Positions 10,991 through 21,326 of a stretch of 64,000 bases of DNA are shown here, piece by piece. The notes beneath the pieces were generated by a model. The model did no database searches. It was not told where the DNA came from and saw only the letters and a program-made list of their open reading frames with translations. The stretch is taken from the NCBI RefSeq assembly GCF_001642475.1, contig NW_019173933.1:744001-808000 (forward strand). Reading direction: 5' to 3'. A program made the position numbers and the translations under genes. This DNA is from Fonsecaea monophora (Eukaryota > Ascomycota > Eurotiomycetes > Chaetothyriales > Herpotrichiellaceae). Numbering within the stretch: position 1 is the stretch's first letter; every line of letters starts with the position of its first letter.

Positions 10991-12692
10991 ATGGCACCTT
11001 CGTTGGCTGGTCTCCTTCGAGCCATCAATCACGACTACGCTATCTGGATCACCGTGGGCCTCTTGATTCTGCTTGGGCTGTACAAGGTCATTGACATACT
11101 CCTCGTTCAATGTACAAAGCTGACGTTAGTAGTGGTCCACTGCCACCGACATCCCGAAAATCAAAGGCATCCCAGAGATTCCTGGTGCTCTACCAATACT
11201 CGGACATCTCCAGCAACTAGGGCCCGATCATGCAACGGTTTGCGAGGGATGGTGGCGGAAGTATCGACAATCCGTGTTTCAAATCCGCCTGGGTAACACC
11301 AGGGCTGTTGTGGTAAACTCTTTTGAAGACGCGCGGCGGATGCTTGTTGGCCATCAAAATGCTGTGATCGACCGACCAACCTTATACACGTTCCACGGCG
11401 TGATTTCCACCACTCAAGGATTTACCATCGGGTCTAGCCCATGGGACACATCCTGCAAGAACAAAAGAAAGGCTGCCGGTCAGGCTCTTGGCCGGCCTGC
11501 GATGCGTGGATACTTTGATATGTTCGACTTGGAGTCCTACTGTATTGTCCGTGACCTCTTCCGCGACAGCAAAAACGGCAAGCTCGAGATCGGTGTGCGA
11601 CCATACATTCAACGATATGCCCTCAATACCACCTTGACTCTCTGCTATGGCATCCGGATGGACAACGTCTACGACGACATGTTGAGGGAGATCTTGCACG
11701 TCGGATCAGCAATCTCACTCCTGCGGTCGGCCTCAGAAAACTATCAAGACTACGTTCCAATCATGCGCTACTTTCCCAACAACGAAAAGATCCGTCGGTC
11801 AAAGGAGCTGCGTGATCGTCGTGACCGCTACCTGAACTTTCTCCTCAACAAGGTCCGAGACATGATCAAGAAAGGCACCGATAAGCCTTGCATCAGCGCG
11901 GCAATCTTGAAGGACGAAGAGACTAAGCTTACGGGTGTTGAAGTCTCGTCAATCTGCCTCTCCCTTGTCTCGGGAGGTTTCGAGACTATCCCGGGCACCT
12001 TGACTTCATGTATCGGTTCTCTTTCCACCAAGGAAGGACAAGTCTTCCAAGACCGTGCGTATGAGGACATCATGCGATACTATCCAGACCCTGCAACCGT
12101 ATGGTCAAACAGCTTTCAAGAGGAGAAGGTGCCATATGTCAATGCCATCATCAAGGAAGCTGCTCGGTATTACACTGTCAGCGCCATGTCACTGCCTCGT
12201 AAGACAGTGACTGAGGTTGACTGGAATGGAGCCAAGATCCCACCCAAGACCATGATCCTCATCAATGCTCAAGCCGCAAACCATGACGTCGATCACTTTG
12301 GTCCGGATGCTGCGGCATTTAACCCAGAGAGATGGCTGAACGACGAGTATGTGGCGCGGCCGTCGACGACAGTGCCCGAAGAAAAACCCAGCCAGGGCAT
12401 TCAGCATTTCTCATTCGGCGCAGGGTCCAGGGCTTGCTCAGGTCAATTCATAGCAAGCCGACTCTTGTACACAGCGCTTATAAGGCTGCTGGTGTGCTAT
12501 AAGATCGTGGCCAGTGAGACAGAGCCTCCCAACACGGATTATGTCGACTACAACCAGTTCAAGTCGGCGTTGGTTGCTATTCCCCGAGATTTCAAGGTCA
12601 AGCTTGTTCCTAGGTATGATGAGAGTGTGATTCAAGAGGTTATGGCTGCAGCGGCCGAGCGGACGAAGGATTACTACAGTGAAGAAAGCTGA
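10991..12692 (+). CDS. cytochrome P450 (CYP504-like)
   Basis: The ATG is at 10991. Two exons, 10991-11086 and 11133-12692, give 551 aa. The 46-bp intron (11087-11132) is inferred because the family motif DIPKIKGIPEIPG lies in a different frame from the start. It needs a non-consensus GTCATT donor; an alternative intron from 11112 to an AG near 11166 would delete that motif. A membrane anchor (IWITVGLLILLGLY) occupies residues 19-32. Later motifs: I-helix SGGFET, K-helix ExxR as KEAAR, FNPERW, and the haem-binding loop FSFGAGSRACSG with the thiolate Cys near residue 467. The proline hinge and the segment SLPRKTVTE recall CYP504 enzymes, which hydroxylate phenylacetate-type aromatics. The subfamily is my impression; the P450 call is firm. 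The gene heads the plus-strand half of the metabolic block. Confidence 0.9.
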
Positions 12693-13312
12693 GTATAGGT
12701 TGGACGACTTTGTCCTACTGTCATCTCTGCGCCAGATATCACGATGCCACGATTTTGAGCTTTGATAAGTTGAAAAGCCAGATGAGCCAGCCTGTATGAA
12801 GTCAAAGCCTGTCAGAATCCTTTGGGAAACGGCGAGGTCCATGAACGGATGACCTTGCTCTGTGAGAGTAATTTAGGTGATATTGCACTCCATCTCCTCG
12901 TGGTGTGTGGTACCATGTATCCAGCTGACCAGAGTCCATAGTTCTCTTCAGTCTATCTTCAGTCTACCAATATTAACTTATGAGCATACCTCGTCTCTGC
13001 CTGCCGGCGATGTCTAGTATCCGTTCCTGCTACCTCGTGTCTGTAGACTGATCGCTCTGAGCGCGCTTTCCCAATCACCTTCGCCAGGAACGAGGCAGGC
13101 ACCAACGACTCCATCTCAGGTCGTGAAGACTTCACATCGACCTTGACCGTAGCTTTACCAGATATACCAACTGACGACTCACAGAAGACATTGCTATATG
13201 GTCATATTATCTTGATACTGCGTTCTCATTGTCGTCATATTCCGGCATCTCTTTCAGTGACTATTTCGATCATTCCCCATCCCAGGGGTTCCGGAGCTTT
13301 CTGTAAAAAACC
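12693..13312. other. intergenic between P450 and NTF2-like genes
   Basis: 620 bp with no recognisable gene. It is likely the P450 3' UTR plus the promoter of the next plus-strand gene. Confidence 0.5.
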
Positions 13313-13915
13313 ATGGCCACATCGACGGCATCGCTACCCCCCTGCTCGATACTCGAGAAGCAGTACTACATCACCCTCGTCAATCTGATCCTCCCATTCT
13401 TCTTCTCTCCAGCACAGTCGATGCCTGACGTGGCAGCAAAAGACCTTAATCCTTTCATTCACCGGAGTGCTAATTTCTACGAGTTTCCCCACATGCTCAC
13501 TGCTAGAGCCAGAACAGAATATTTGACCGCCCATCGAGCCACTACGAGACCCTTGAGGCGATACTTCAAAGACACCAAGTACGAAGTGATGGGCGATATG
13601 GTTGTTTCGGTCTCGGCTCATATTCGCCCAACTACAACCTCTGGGCAAACAGGGTCTGAAGAGGTCGGGAACTCAGTACCAAATCCACCCGGTAACGGAA
13701 TTGCTAGGATGAATGTCAAGGCAAAAGTGGCGGTGGAACTGCTCTGGACCGCCACTATAGCAGAGGATTGTGGCGAACACTTGAGAAAAGGCCTGCAAAT
13801 GCAGAGCAGGATCGCCGTGTTTCTGGATTTCCACAATGGGCAGCTCATCGAGCAGAGGCACTACAATTGCTCTTTTCCTCCTCCTTCTCGACCAGGGGGG
13901 CCATCAACATCATGA
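13313..13915 (+). CDS. NTF2/SnoaL-like small protein (tentative)
   Basis: A 200-aa frame starting at a true ATG (MATSTASLPPCSILEKQYY). The order is an N-terminal helix, a VAAKDLNPF-like helix, a central strand segment (KYEVMGDMVVSVSAHI), a Ser/Thr/Gly-rich loop, and a C-terminal strand pair ending LDFHNGQLIEQRHYNCSFPP. This spacing and the final GQLIEQRHYNC resemble the NTF2-like/SnoaL alpha+beta cone fold, whose members include cyclases, isomerases and non-catalytic proteins. No catalytic residues can be assigned. An unusual hydrophobic stretch around residues 23-35 (LVNLILPFFFSP) may be a mis-read short intron, but I found no convincing donor. Position between the P450 and flavin monooxygenase genes on the same strand suggests the same pathway. 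Confidence 0.55.
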   Translation: MATSTASLPPCSILEKQYYITLVNLILPFFFSPAQSMPDVAAKDLNPFIHRSANFYEFPHMLTARARTEYLTAHRATTRPLRRYFKDTKYEVMGDMVVSVSAHIRPTTTSGQTGSEEVGNSVPNPPGNGIARMNVKAKVAVELLWTATIAEDCGEHLRKGLQMQSRIAVFLDFHNGQLIEQRHYNCSFPPPSRPGGPSTS

Positions 13916-14658
13916 TGGGAAGGACAAGCCGTTCGGAGACAGCAGCATGAAACTGAATGGTTGGAGGAAAGGATGATCGTCTGGATCCCGTGCGACCTCA
14001 GCATCCACCACTCGGTCAGGCTTCGGGTTTTGTCCTTGTTGTCCACGTCCAATGAGAACTATTTTGGGGCCTTCGCATATACATTCTTGTTTGTCACCCG
14101 TCGTGGATCCTGGAGAAACAAACGGACATGTACTTTGTAACCCTGACTCGCATTGACGGCTCCGGACATCTGCGTCGCACTCGATCAACCCACTCTTGCC
14201 GTCATACCTTGGAATTCTCTTACACGGAGAACGACGTCGCTTATCATTCCAGTTCAGCCTTGTGGTTGGTGCCTCAGACTTGCAGGATGGAGGTGACTGC
14301 CGGGTTCATGTAAATTAGTTGCCAATGGAGAAGGGAATGAATAGCAAAAGAAAGACGGGATGACCGCTTGCTTGCCAATTTGCTCTATTGATTGAATTAC
14401 ATCTCTGACGTGCCTGCCCCTAGATTTGAATCAACGTCGTGGGTGCTGCTCTAAGCGACGAGTCCTCTAAACGTCGACCAGCTCCTCGCCTTAAGCTTGC
14501 TAGTGATCGCCAGGCCAATCAAGTCAGCGTACACGGTCTACAAAGGGCCGGTAGGGCCTTGTCCTTCAAGGAGGGAAATAAAGGCAGAAAGAATAGTAAA
14601 GGTGTAGCGGTAAGCTTTGCGGACAAAAAAAACTAGGGGGAACCACGCTCAAGTCAGA
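13916..14658. other. intergenic upstream of the flavin monooxygenase gene
   Basis: 743 bp; no gene seen. Short frames on both strands lack family resemblance. It should include the promoter of the flavin monooxygenase gene. Confidence 0.5.
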
Positions 14659-16566
14659 ATGCCATCTTCAACGCCCGCCACAGGGGTTGCGGACGTCGAC
14701 GTCGACGTGCTCATCGTCGGCGGCGGCCCCGTGGGCCTCAACCTGGCGTACCAACTGCGACGATTCTCGTCTGCGCCGATCAACCCCGATGCATCTGCGA
14801 CGCCCATCTCGGTGCACGTGGTCGAGATGCACCCCAAGCCGGTGCAGGAGAACTTTGGGCGGGCCGTGACCTTCTGGCCGCGGTCGATGGAGATCCTGGC
14901 GCAGATGGGGCTCGCGGACCAGATCACGCAGCAGTGCGTGGCGGTGCGGTCGAGCGCCGCGTACGACACGACGGGCACCGAGGTGTTTGGGCGGGGGTGG
15001 AGTTTCGTCGAGGGCCTCGAGGACACGCGCTTCACGTTTGCGAGCGTGCTGCGGCAGAAGTTTGTCGAGGACATTTTCCGCGCCGAGCTGGGTCGGTTGG
15101 GCGTCACGGTCGCCGAGAACTGCAAGTTTGTGGACCTCGCCGTGGACGAGTCGGTCGAGGCTGGTGGCAGAGGGAGGGTCAAGGCCACGATCCTAGACCG
15201 CAGCGCGGGCGAGGACAACGAGAGGGAATATACCGTCAAGTGCCGCTATCTGATCGGCTGTGACGGGTCGAGGACGCTGGTGCGCGGAGCCGCGGGAATC
15301 GAATCTGACGGAGACCGCACCGAAGACAAGTGGGTCAGGATTGACGGCGTCCTCAAAAGCACGACGATGCCCAAGCCCAGGTCCTACGGCGCCATCGAGA
15401 GTCCTCTGTACGGCAACGTCCTCTGGATCCCGCTCGACCACGGTGCCACGAGGATCGGATTCGCGCTGAACGACGAGCGGAGGAAACTTTACAAGGAGCT
15501 CAACCAGGAGGTGTTTCTGCAAGAGGCAAAGCTGTCCGTCAAACCGTTCGAGATTGAATACGAGAGGGTGGACTGGGCGAGTGTGTACAGTGTCGGACAG
15601 CGTGTGGCGAGGAATTTCTGGGCTAAAGAGGCGGTCTTTATCGCTGGCGACGCTGCCCACAGCCACAGCTCGGGAGCAGGCCAGGGGATGAATGCTGGCA
15701 TGCACGACGCGGTGAATCTGGGCTGGAAGCTAGCGCTGGTGTTGACGGGAGTGCTGAAGAGAGAAGTGCTCGAGACGTACGAGCAGGAGAGAAGGCCGAA
15801 TGCGCGCAAACTCATCAAGTACGACGAGGATATCAGCGTCCTCGTCTCTGGGAGACTGCCAAAGGACTGGCCGGGAGATAAGACCGAGGACCCGAATGTC
15901 GTTTTGGGAAGGATACTGCAGGAAGCCAAAGGATTCAATACCGGTTTGACCATCGGCTTTGAACCGAACATTGCTGTTTCACGGGATGTCAGTCAGGAGG
16001 ACGCTGAGCTGGTGGCCAAGCGATCGATCATCCCAGCACCGGCCATCGCAGGATACCGCGCTCCAGATGTCCAAGTGTTGACTCCTGCACTGTGGGAACC
16101 GGTCTGGCTGCACACTCTGATGGCAAATCTAGCGAGATTCTATGTTGTCGTCTTTATGGGCAGGTCGGCTGAGGTGAAGAGCTCGTTCCTCAAGATGAAG
16201 GAAGACGTGCAAAAGAACCAACACCTGAGACTCGACAGGGTTCCGGGAACAGCAGCAACAACAACAAACGGGGCGCATGTCAACGGGTCCTCAACATCTC
16301 AGTCTCGGAAATGGCCTGTAGACTTCCTTACCATCCTACCTGAGAAGGTCGGCAATGCCTGGTTCGAGCTGGGGACTGATCCGCTGGGCCGAGTGTACTA
16401 TGATGTCGACGGTGGCAAGGCATACCAGAGATATGGAGTCGAGGTCGATTCCGGGGCTGTCTTGGTGGTGAGGCCAGATGGCTGGATCGGTGCTAGGTTT
16501 GGTCTCGGTACGGGAGACGTTGTTGACAAGATCGACGAGTATCTGGGTGGACTCCTTTACCGATAG
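14659..16566 (+). CDS. FAD-dependent monooxygenase, phenol 2-monooxygenase type
   Basis: Single exon, 635 aa from the ATG at 14659. The frame is open 14 codons further upstream, but only to a TTG. The FAD-binding Rossmann motif GGGPVG is at residues 21-26, a DG-type motif (LIGCDGSRTLVRGAAGI) near 200, and the GD motif GDAAHSHSSGAGQGMNAGMHD near 330. The C-terminal third (about 455-635) matches the thioredoxin-like domain that distinguishes phenol hydroxylases from shorter aromatic hydroxylases; it is split by a Thr/Asn-rich linker at about 535-555. The enzyme class uses NADPH and O2 to hydroxylate phenolic rings in the cytosol. GC content and third-position GC are visibly higher than in flanking genes in the first half of the gene. 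Next to a P450, an SDR and a dihydropyrimidinase it likely carries out an aromatic hydroxylation step; the substrate is unknown. Confidence 0.92.
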   Translation: MPSSTPATGVADVDVDVLIVGGGPVGLNLAYQLRRFSSAPINPDASATPISVHVVEMHPKPVQENFGRAVTFWPRSMEILAQMGLADQITQQCVAVRSSAAYDTTGTEVFGRGWSFVEGLEDTRFTFASVLRQKFVEDIFRAELGRLGVTVAENCKFVDLAVDESVEAGGRGRVKATILDRSAGEDNEREYTVKCRYLIGCDGSRTLVRGAAGIESDGDRTEDKWVRIDGVLKSTTMPKPRSYGAIESPLYGNVLWIPLDHGATRIGFALNDERRKLYKELNQEVFLQEAKLSVKPFEIEYERVDWASVYSVGQRVARNFWAKEAVFIAGDAAHSHSSGAGQGMNAGMHDAVNLGWKLALVLTGVLKREVLETYEQERRPNARKLIKYDEDISVLVSGRLPKDWPGDKTEDPNVVLGRILQEAKGFNTGLTIGFEPNIAVSRDVSQEDAELVAKRSIIPAPAIAGYRAPDVQVLTPALWEPVWLHTLMANLARFYVVVFMGRSAEVKSSFLKMKEDVQKNQHLRLDRVPGTAATTTNGAHVNGSSTSQSRKWPVDFLTILPEKVGNAWFELGTDPLGRVYYDVDGGKAYQRYGVEVDSGAVLVVRPDGWIGARFGLGTGDVVDKIDEYLGGLLYR

Positions 16567-17025
16567 ATACCTGCATAAGTAGAGGTGGTCTGTAAAGAAG
16601 AACATAGATCGTGACCGTATGAGCCAACAAGGTGTGAAGTGGGTATTGGGTAGGGGATGTGGTAGGGAGGAGCATTATGTACAAAGCGCAGAGTACGGTG
16701 AAGTATACAATCTCGGCGTTGCCCGCTGCGGAGAAACTGGAGAAACAGAAGTATTGACGCTAAACCTTTTTGGGTTCATGCGGACTTGCGCGAGGTTCCT
16801 TATCAGACAAGCAGAGCTTCGCTTCCTTCTTCCCCAGATGGCCAGCCTGCCAGCCCGCCAGCTCAATGGTGTATGGCCCATTTGTCGGCACTGGCAGCGT
16901 GGAGACACGGTCACCACCCGTAAAACGATCGGACTTGATCAATCAAGCCCAGAGTTAAGTGCCACCATGCATCCGTATCTCCAGACTTGTTGGCGTAGCT
17001 GCCACCACTAAACTGCTTGTCCATC
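16567..17025. other. intergenic between FMO and dihydropyrimidinase genes
   Basis: 459 bp, no gene seen; FMO 3' UTR and dihydropyrimidinase promoter are expected here. Confidence 0.5.
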
Positions 17026-18725
17026 ATGGACGGCTTCGACCTTCTCGTCGTCAACGGACTCGTGGTGACTGCCTCTGATACGGCAAACTACGATATCGCC
17101 ATCAAGGATGGCAAGATCGCGCTTTTGGCCCCGCCGGGCGTGCTGAGCCCGAGTAGTGCGAAGAGGGTAATTGATGCCGAGGGAGGCTATGTCATGGTAT
17201 GCTGTATTCTGTCTTGATTGTCTGTGTTCTGTTGCGCTGGTGATGATTTGGAACACTGAACAAACGGCGTCCCGAGTTTGTAGCCCGGCGGCATTGATTG
17301 TCATGTCCACCTCGAAGAGCCCGCGCTGTTCGGCGGCAAGGGGAGGAGCTCGGACAACTTTGAGACGGGTACCAGGAGCAGTATTTGTGGAGGGACCACG
17401 ACGATAGTGTACGTCGAGACCACCCGTACAGGGGGCCAACACTGATTGCCACCTCTCAGAGCGTTTGCGCCTCAAGCGAAAACCATGCCCTCCCTCCTCC
17501 AAGTCCTCGAGGACACGCAAGCCCGAGCCAAGGACAACTGCTACACGGACTACTCGTTCCATATGCTCGTCGGCCACCCGGGAGAACAGGCGCTGTCGGA
17601 ATTTCCACGTCTGCGAGAACTCGGCATCTCTTCGCTCAAGATATACATGACCTACGCGGCTCTGCAGCTGCGAGACGATGAGATCCTTGACGTATTGCTG
17701 GCGTCGAGAAAAGAAGGCATCACAACCATGATCCACGCGGAGAACGGAGACGTCTTGACCTGGATGACCAAGAAGCTGGAGGAGCGCAAGCTGTTTGCGC
17801 CAAAGTACCATGCCACATCTCGGCCACAGATCGTGGAGACGGAGGCAACGAATCGGGCGATTGCTCTGGCTGAGCTGATGGATGCTCCTATGTAAGTCGT
17901 CACTATTACATTCTCCTTTTGCTTTGCAAAAGGCATGGGCTGGTTGGCTAACCAGCACGCCGATGCAGCCTCGTCGTCCACGTGTCATCGCCCAGCGCCG
18001 CAGCCCATCTTCGCAACGCCCAAACGCGTGGACTGCCCGTGTACGCCGAGACGTGTCCACAATACCTCTTTCTGACCCGCGACGACCTGGATAAACCAGA
18101 CTTTGAGGGGGCAAAATGCGTCTGTTCCCCCCCGCCTCGCGAGTCTGCCCACGACCACGACGCGATCTGGATAGGTCTCGCCAACGGCACATTCACCGTG
18201 CTTTCGTCGGACCACTGCCCCTTCATGTACGAAGACTACGAGAAGGGCAAGAAATCCATCATCAGCGCGGAGTACCCCGAGGGCCGATTCAGCGGCATCC
18301 CGAACGGATGTCCCGGGATCGAGACCCGTCTCGCACTGACGTTGAGTGCGAACAGACTCCCCCTGCAAAAGTTTGTCGAAGTGACCAGCACCAACGCCGC
18401 GCGGCTGTACGGTTTGTACCCACAGAAAGGCACAATCTTGCCGGGCGTCAGCGACGCCGACCTCACCATCTGGTATCCGCCAGGAAAGCTGGGGACGTTC
18501 AAGCTCACAAACTCGATGCTCCACCACAATGTGGACTACACTCCCTTTGAGGGGATGGAGCTCAATCAGTGGCCGAGGTATACCATCCTCAGGGGCGAGG
18601 TGGTATGGGACCGAGACGGCGGTGGGCTGCTGGGCAAGAAAGGGTACGGTAAGTTTGTCCCCAGAGGGCCGAGCACGCTGCCGGGCCCGAGAAAAGCGGG
18701 TGAATGGGACGTGAGTGTTTTCTAG
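17026..18725 (+). CDS. dihydropyrimidinase/hydantoinase-like cyclic amidohydrolase
   Basis: Four exons, 17026-17196, 17284-17408, 17460-17891 and 17969-18725, with in-phase introns of 87, 51 and 77 bp, give 494 aa, the usual length for the family. Metal ligands are visible: HVH in PGGIDCHVHLEEP (His64, His66), the Lys expected to be carboxylated in SLKIYMTY (about Lys159), His in IHAENGD, His in VVHVSSPSA, and the catalytic Asp in SSDHCPF. FETGTRSSICGGTTTI is the standard strand after the metal site. Dihydropyrimidinases open cyclic imides such as dihydrouracil and hydantoins. The CHVHLEEP variant with FGGKGSSSDN following differs from mammalian dihydropyrimidinase, so the natural substrate may be another cyclic amide. 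The cluster setting with oxygenases supports a catabolic role by inference. Confidence 0.93.
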
Positions 18726-18860
18726 GATACTCCTACACCAGAGAAGAATGGAAAGAAATTTTGTCCTAGACGAAGGTCATTTATACATATTGTTTTACGT
18801 TATTGGCTTTCGCACCGTCTCTGTGCATCTTCCACATTGCTTCTTCTCGCTTCATTTTTC

Positions 18861-19529
18861 TCACACCTTCTCAGTTGCATCGCTGGTCATTTGACCATTA
18901 TCAATTTCGGTATACCTGGGCGGCGCCGCCTCCATTGCGAGAGACGCATCAGGCATGCCCGAGGAGACGGTGGCTCGAGGCCCAGCGTCATGCTCAACAT
19001 CAGCGACGTCCCGCACTGCTATAGCTGCTGCTTGTTCAGGACCACGGCCACCCTGCTCCGGAACAATGTCTCTGATTGTCTCCCGCGCTGCTCGGTCACG
19101 GTAGCCTATGTAGCCGCGATAGATGCCTATCGCGGCACACGAGAGGCCGCCCGTCGCGATGGCCAGGGGGATCCCGATGGCGGGGTGGAGTGTGGGTTCG
19201 CCGCGGCTTTTCTGGCAGCGGTAGCACTGGCATGGTCCCTGGGGGTGTTGGTGGTGCTGATGTTGGTTGTGGCTGTAACTATGGTTGTGGTTGGCGCGAT
19301 GGCAGCATGGCTTGTACGACTGGCAATTATTTTGCTTGTGCCGGTGGTGGTGGTGTTGGTAGTGGTGGCATCGACCTCTCGCCTGGTTGTGTGTGCATGC
19401 CGTGCTCGAGCTCAGCTGATGATTCGGGTCCAGATGACATTGTCTGCTTGGCTGGCATGGCTGGACACCACGGCAGCAATGGTTTGTGGCCAGTCCAGGG
19501 GCCTTTTCGTCACCATATGTGTTTCCCAT
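18861..19529 (-). CDS. His/Cys-rich protein with one membrane segment
   Basis: The open frame extends to 19682, but only a GTG starts it there. The ATG at 19529 (MGNTYGDEKAPGLATN) gives 222 aa; further in-frame ATGs lie upstream. Residues about 15-110 are extremely rich in His, Cys, Gln and Asn (runs such as HHYQHHHHRHKQNN and HNQHQHHQHPQ, with spaced CC and CxC pairs). A hydrophobic segment follows (AIGIPLAIATGGLSCAAIGIY), then a basic and Pro-rich C terminus. No family recognised. The composition suggests metal binding at a membrane, but this is inference. It converges on the dihydropyrimidinase gene with 135 bp between stop codons. The opposite strand also carries a long frame, a by-product of the biased composition, so expression evidence is needed to fix the strand. 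Confidence 0.55.
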   Translation of the reverse strand: MGNTYGDEKAPGLATNHCCRGVQPCQPSRQCHLDPNHQLSSSTACTHNQARGRCHHYQHHHHRHKQNNCQSYKPCCHRANHNHSYSHNQHQHHQHPQGPCQCYRCQKSRGEPTLHPAIGIPLAIATGGLSCAAIGIYRGYIGYRDRAARETIRDIVPEQGGRGPEQAAAIAVRDVADVEHDAGPRATVSSGMPDASLAMEAAPPRYTEIDNGQMTSDATEKV

Positions 19530-20200
19530 GATCAAGTCTCTTGTCTTCCTATCTACAAAGTACCGCGTGGTTGAAGAATGATCAGAAATCAATGAGAGTG
19601 GACGGGGGTTATATATACTGTGACGCATATGCAACATTTCCCTCCTCGTCCGCCTACAGTGCGGACTACTACCGTGGACCACGCATCAAATGACCAACAT
19701 ACCTCTACAGATCCATCGAAGTGAACCAAGATCCCAGCCTTTTCCAACGACGTATCCGAAAGAAAGCGCGGATGAACTCAACATCCGACGTAGACTCTCA
19801 AGTCAGGGGATCGAATTTGGCGTCCCATAGAATCGTTGCTGCCGGCTGCAGATCATCTCGTGGGCAGGAAAGTATGTTATGGCGACTGACATGATTGGAG
19901 GTGAAATGGCGAGTATAAGATTCACGGGGGAACAAGGGACATCAAGTAAATGAAGATGGCACGGATGGTGAGATGGTAAGATGGTACTCGGTGGTGGAGA
20001 TTGCAGTCACGGCCGAAAGCCTCGCGAACAAGTCCATTTTCGGCTTAAGGCGCGAAGAGGGTCTTCAAGAGACGCCAACATTTTGGATCCATTCTTTTTC
20101 TTATACCAATGACGTTTACGCTACTTGGAACTATACCTCCACGACTACATCAACACCTCGTACAGGCCTGAAATCAAAAGGGAGATCGACCGCCACCGGC
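19530..20200. other. intergenic between His/Cys-rich and 2OG-oxygenase genes
   Basis: 671 bp with no recognised gene. It includes the upstream part of the His/Cys-rich frame (19530-19682), an alternative N terminus if an earlier ATG is used. Confidence 0.45.
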
Positions 20201-21326
20201 TCAGGCTTTGCCCTCCACCAGGGGAAACCGCAGCTCCAGGCCGCCTTGGTGCGTGTAGACGCCCTTGAGATCCCCGACGCTTCGTCTCAGAATCCACTCC
20301 TCGCTGGTCAACTCCATCTCCTCCTTCTGCGTCTGGGGCTGCTTGTCGATGAGCCCGCCCTTGAGGCGCCGCAGCACCACGGCGTCTTCTGGGCGGGAGA
20401 AGAACACCAGGCTGTGTCGGTCGATCTTGTCTTGCGGGGGCATCGGTGGCACAACGCGATGGACGTTGGACCGTAGTAAGCCAGCGGTGAACTTGACCAG
20501 GGCGTCCCCCAGGTTGACCACGGCCGAGCCAGGCACAGGACGCACGTAGACCCAGTCGCTAGTGTCCGGCAGGCGGATCTGCAGGCCGCCCATCCAGTTG
20601 AACAAAATGGTCAGGGAGCCAAAGTCGGTGTGCTCGCCCAGACGAGCCCTCTTCTCGTCGAATTTGCCCGGTGCAGACTTGTTGAAGCGCACGTGGTCGC
20701 CGGATCGCTCCTCGATGCGGTGCAGCTTGGCCAAGGTGCCGATGGGGAGTTCAAGGTTCTTCTCGAGGTGGGTGAACATGAGGTCGATAGCGGCGCGGCA
20801 ATTGCGGGCGTAGTCGCCCAACAAGGTCCAGTGCTGCTTGATGAGGTCTGGGCAGGGCAGCGGCTTGCAGTTTCCGACGAGGTCATCTTTACGCATCTAG
20901 AAAACAGCGAAACAAGACAGTCAGCTAAAATCGAAAAGACGTTTCAGAGAATCGGTGCTGATTGACATTGTAATTCTCGTTGCGCCCGATCGTACCGTCT
21001 TCCATCTCCCGCTCACCCAGGATCCGATACCCAAAGAAAGGGTCGAGCTTTTCCCGGGCAAACCGTTCCTTCTCCTCGTTGGGCAGCGCATGGAACTGCT
21101 TCTGCACGGCGTGGAGTTGTTCGGCCTGCGCCACGATCTTCTCACCCAGCGCGGACCCTTCCATGCTCAGGTAGAAGAAGCCGAGCTCCTTGGAGGCCTT
21201 GAAGAAGGTGCGCGACTCGTCCTCATCGTAGGCCTCGAGTTTGGGGAGTGAGATGGAGACGAGGGGTGCGGTTCGTAGGCCTTCGGCGAAGGGGGGATAT
21301 TGATCGTGCGATGTTTTCAGGACCAT
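20201..21326 (-). CDS. 2-oxoglutarate/Fe(II)-dependent oxygenase (isopenicillin-N-synthase-like)
   Basis: Two exons on minus, 20967-21326 and 20201-20896, give 351 aa. The 70-bp intron (20897-20966) has a TTTCTAG acceptor and a GCTGAC branch site but a non-consensus GTCAAT donor. I chose it because it joins NENYN to MRKDDLVG, the family's conserved pair. The N-terminal DIOX_N-type half is in exon 1 (ISLPKLEAYDEDESRTFF; LGFFYLSMEG). Exon 2 has the Fe(II) ligands HTD in GEHTDFGSLTILF and a distal His in SNVHRVV, and the 2OG-binding RxS as DRHSLVFF. These enzymes couple 2OG decarboxylation to hydroxylation, desaturation or demethylation of small molecules in the cytosol. It sits between the dihydropyrimidinase block and the transporter, on the opposite strand, and is probably part of the same metabolic set. 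Confidence 0.9.
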
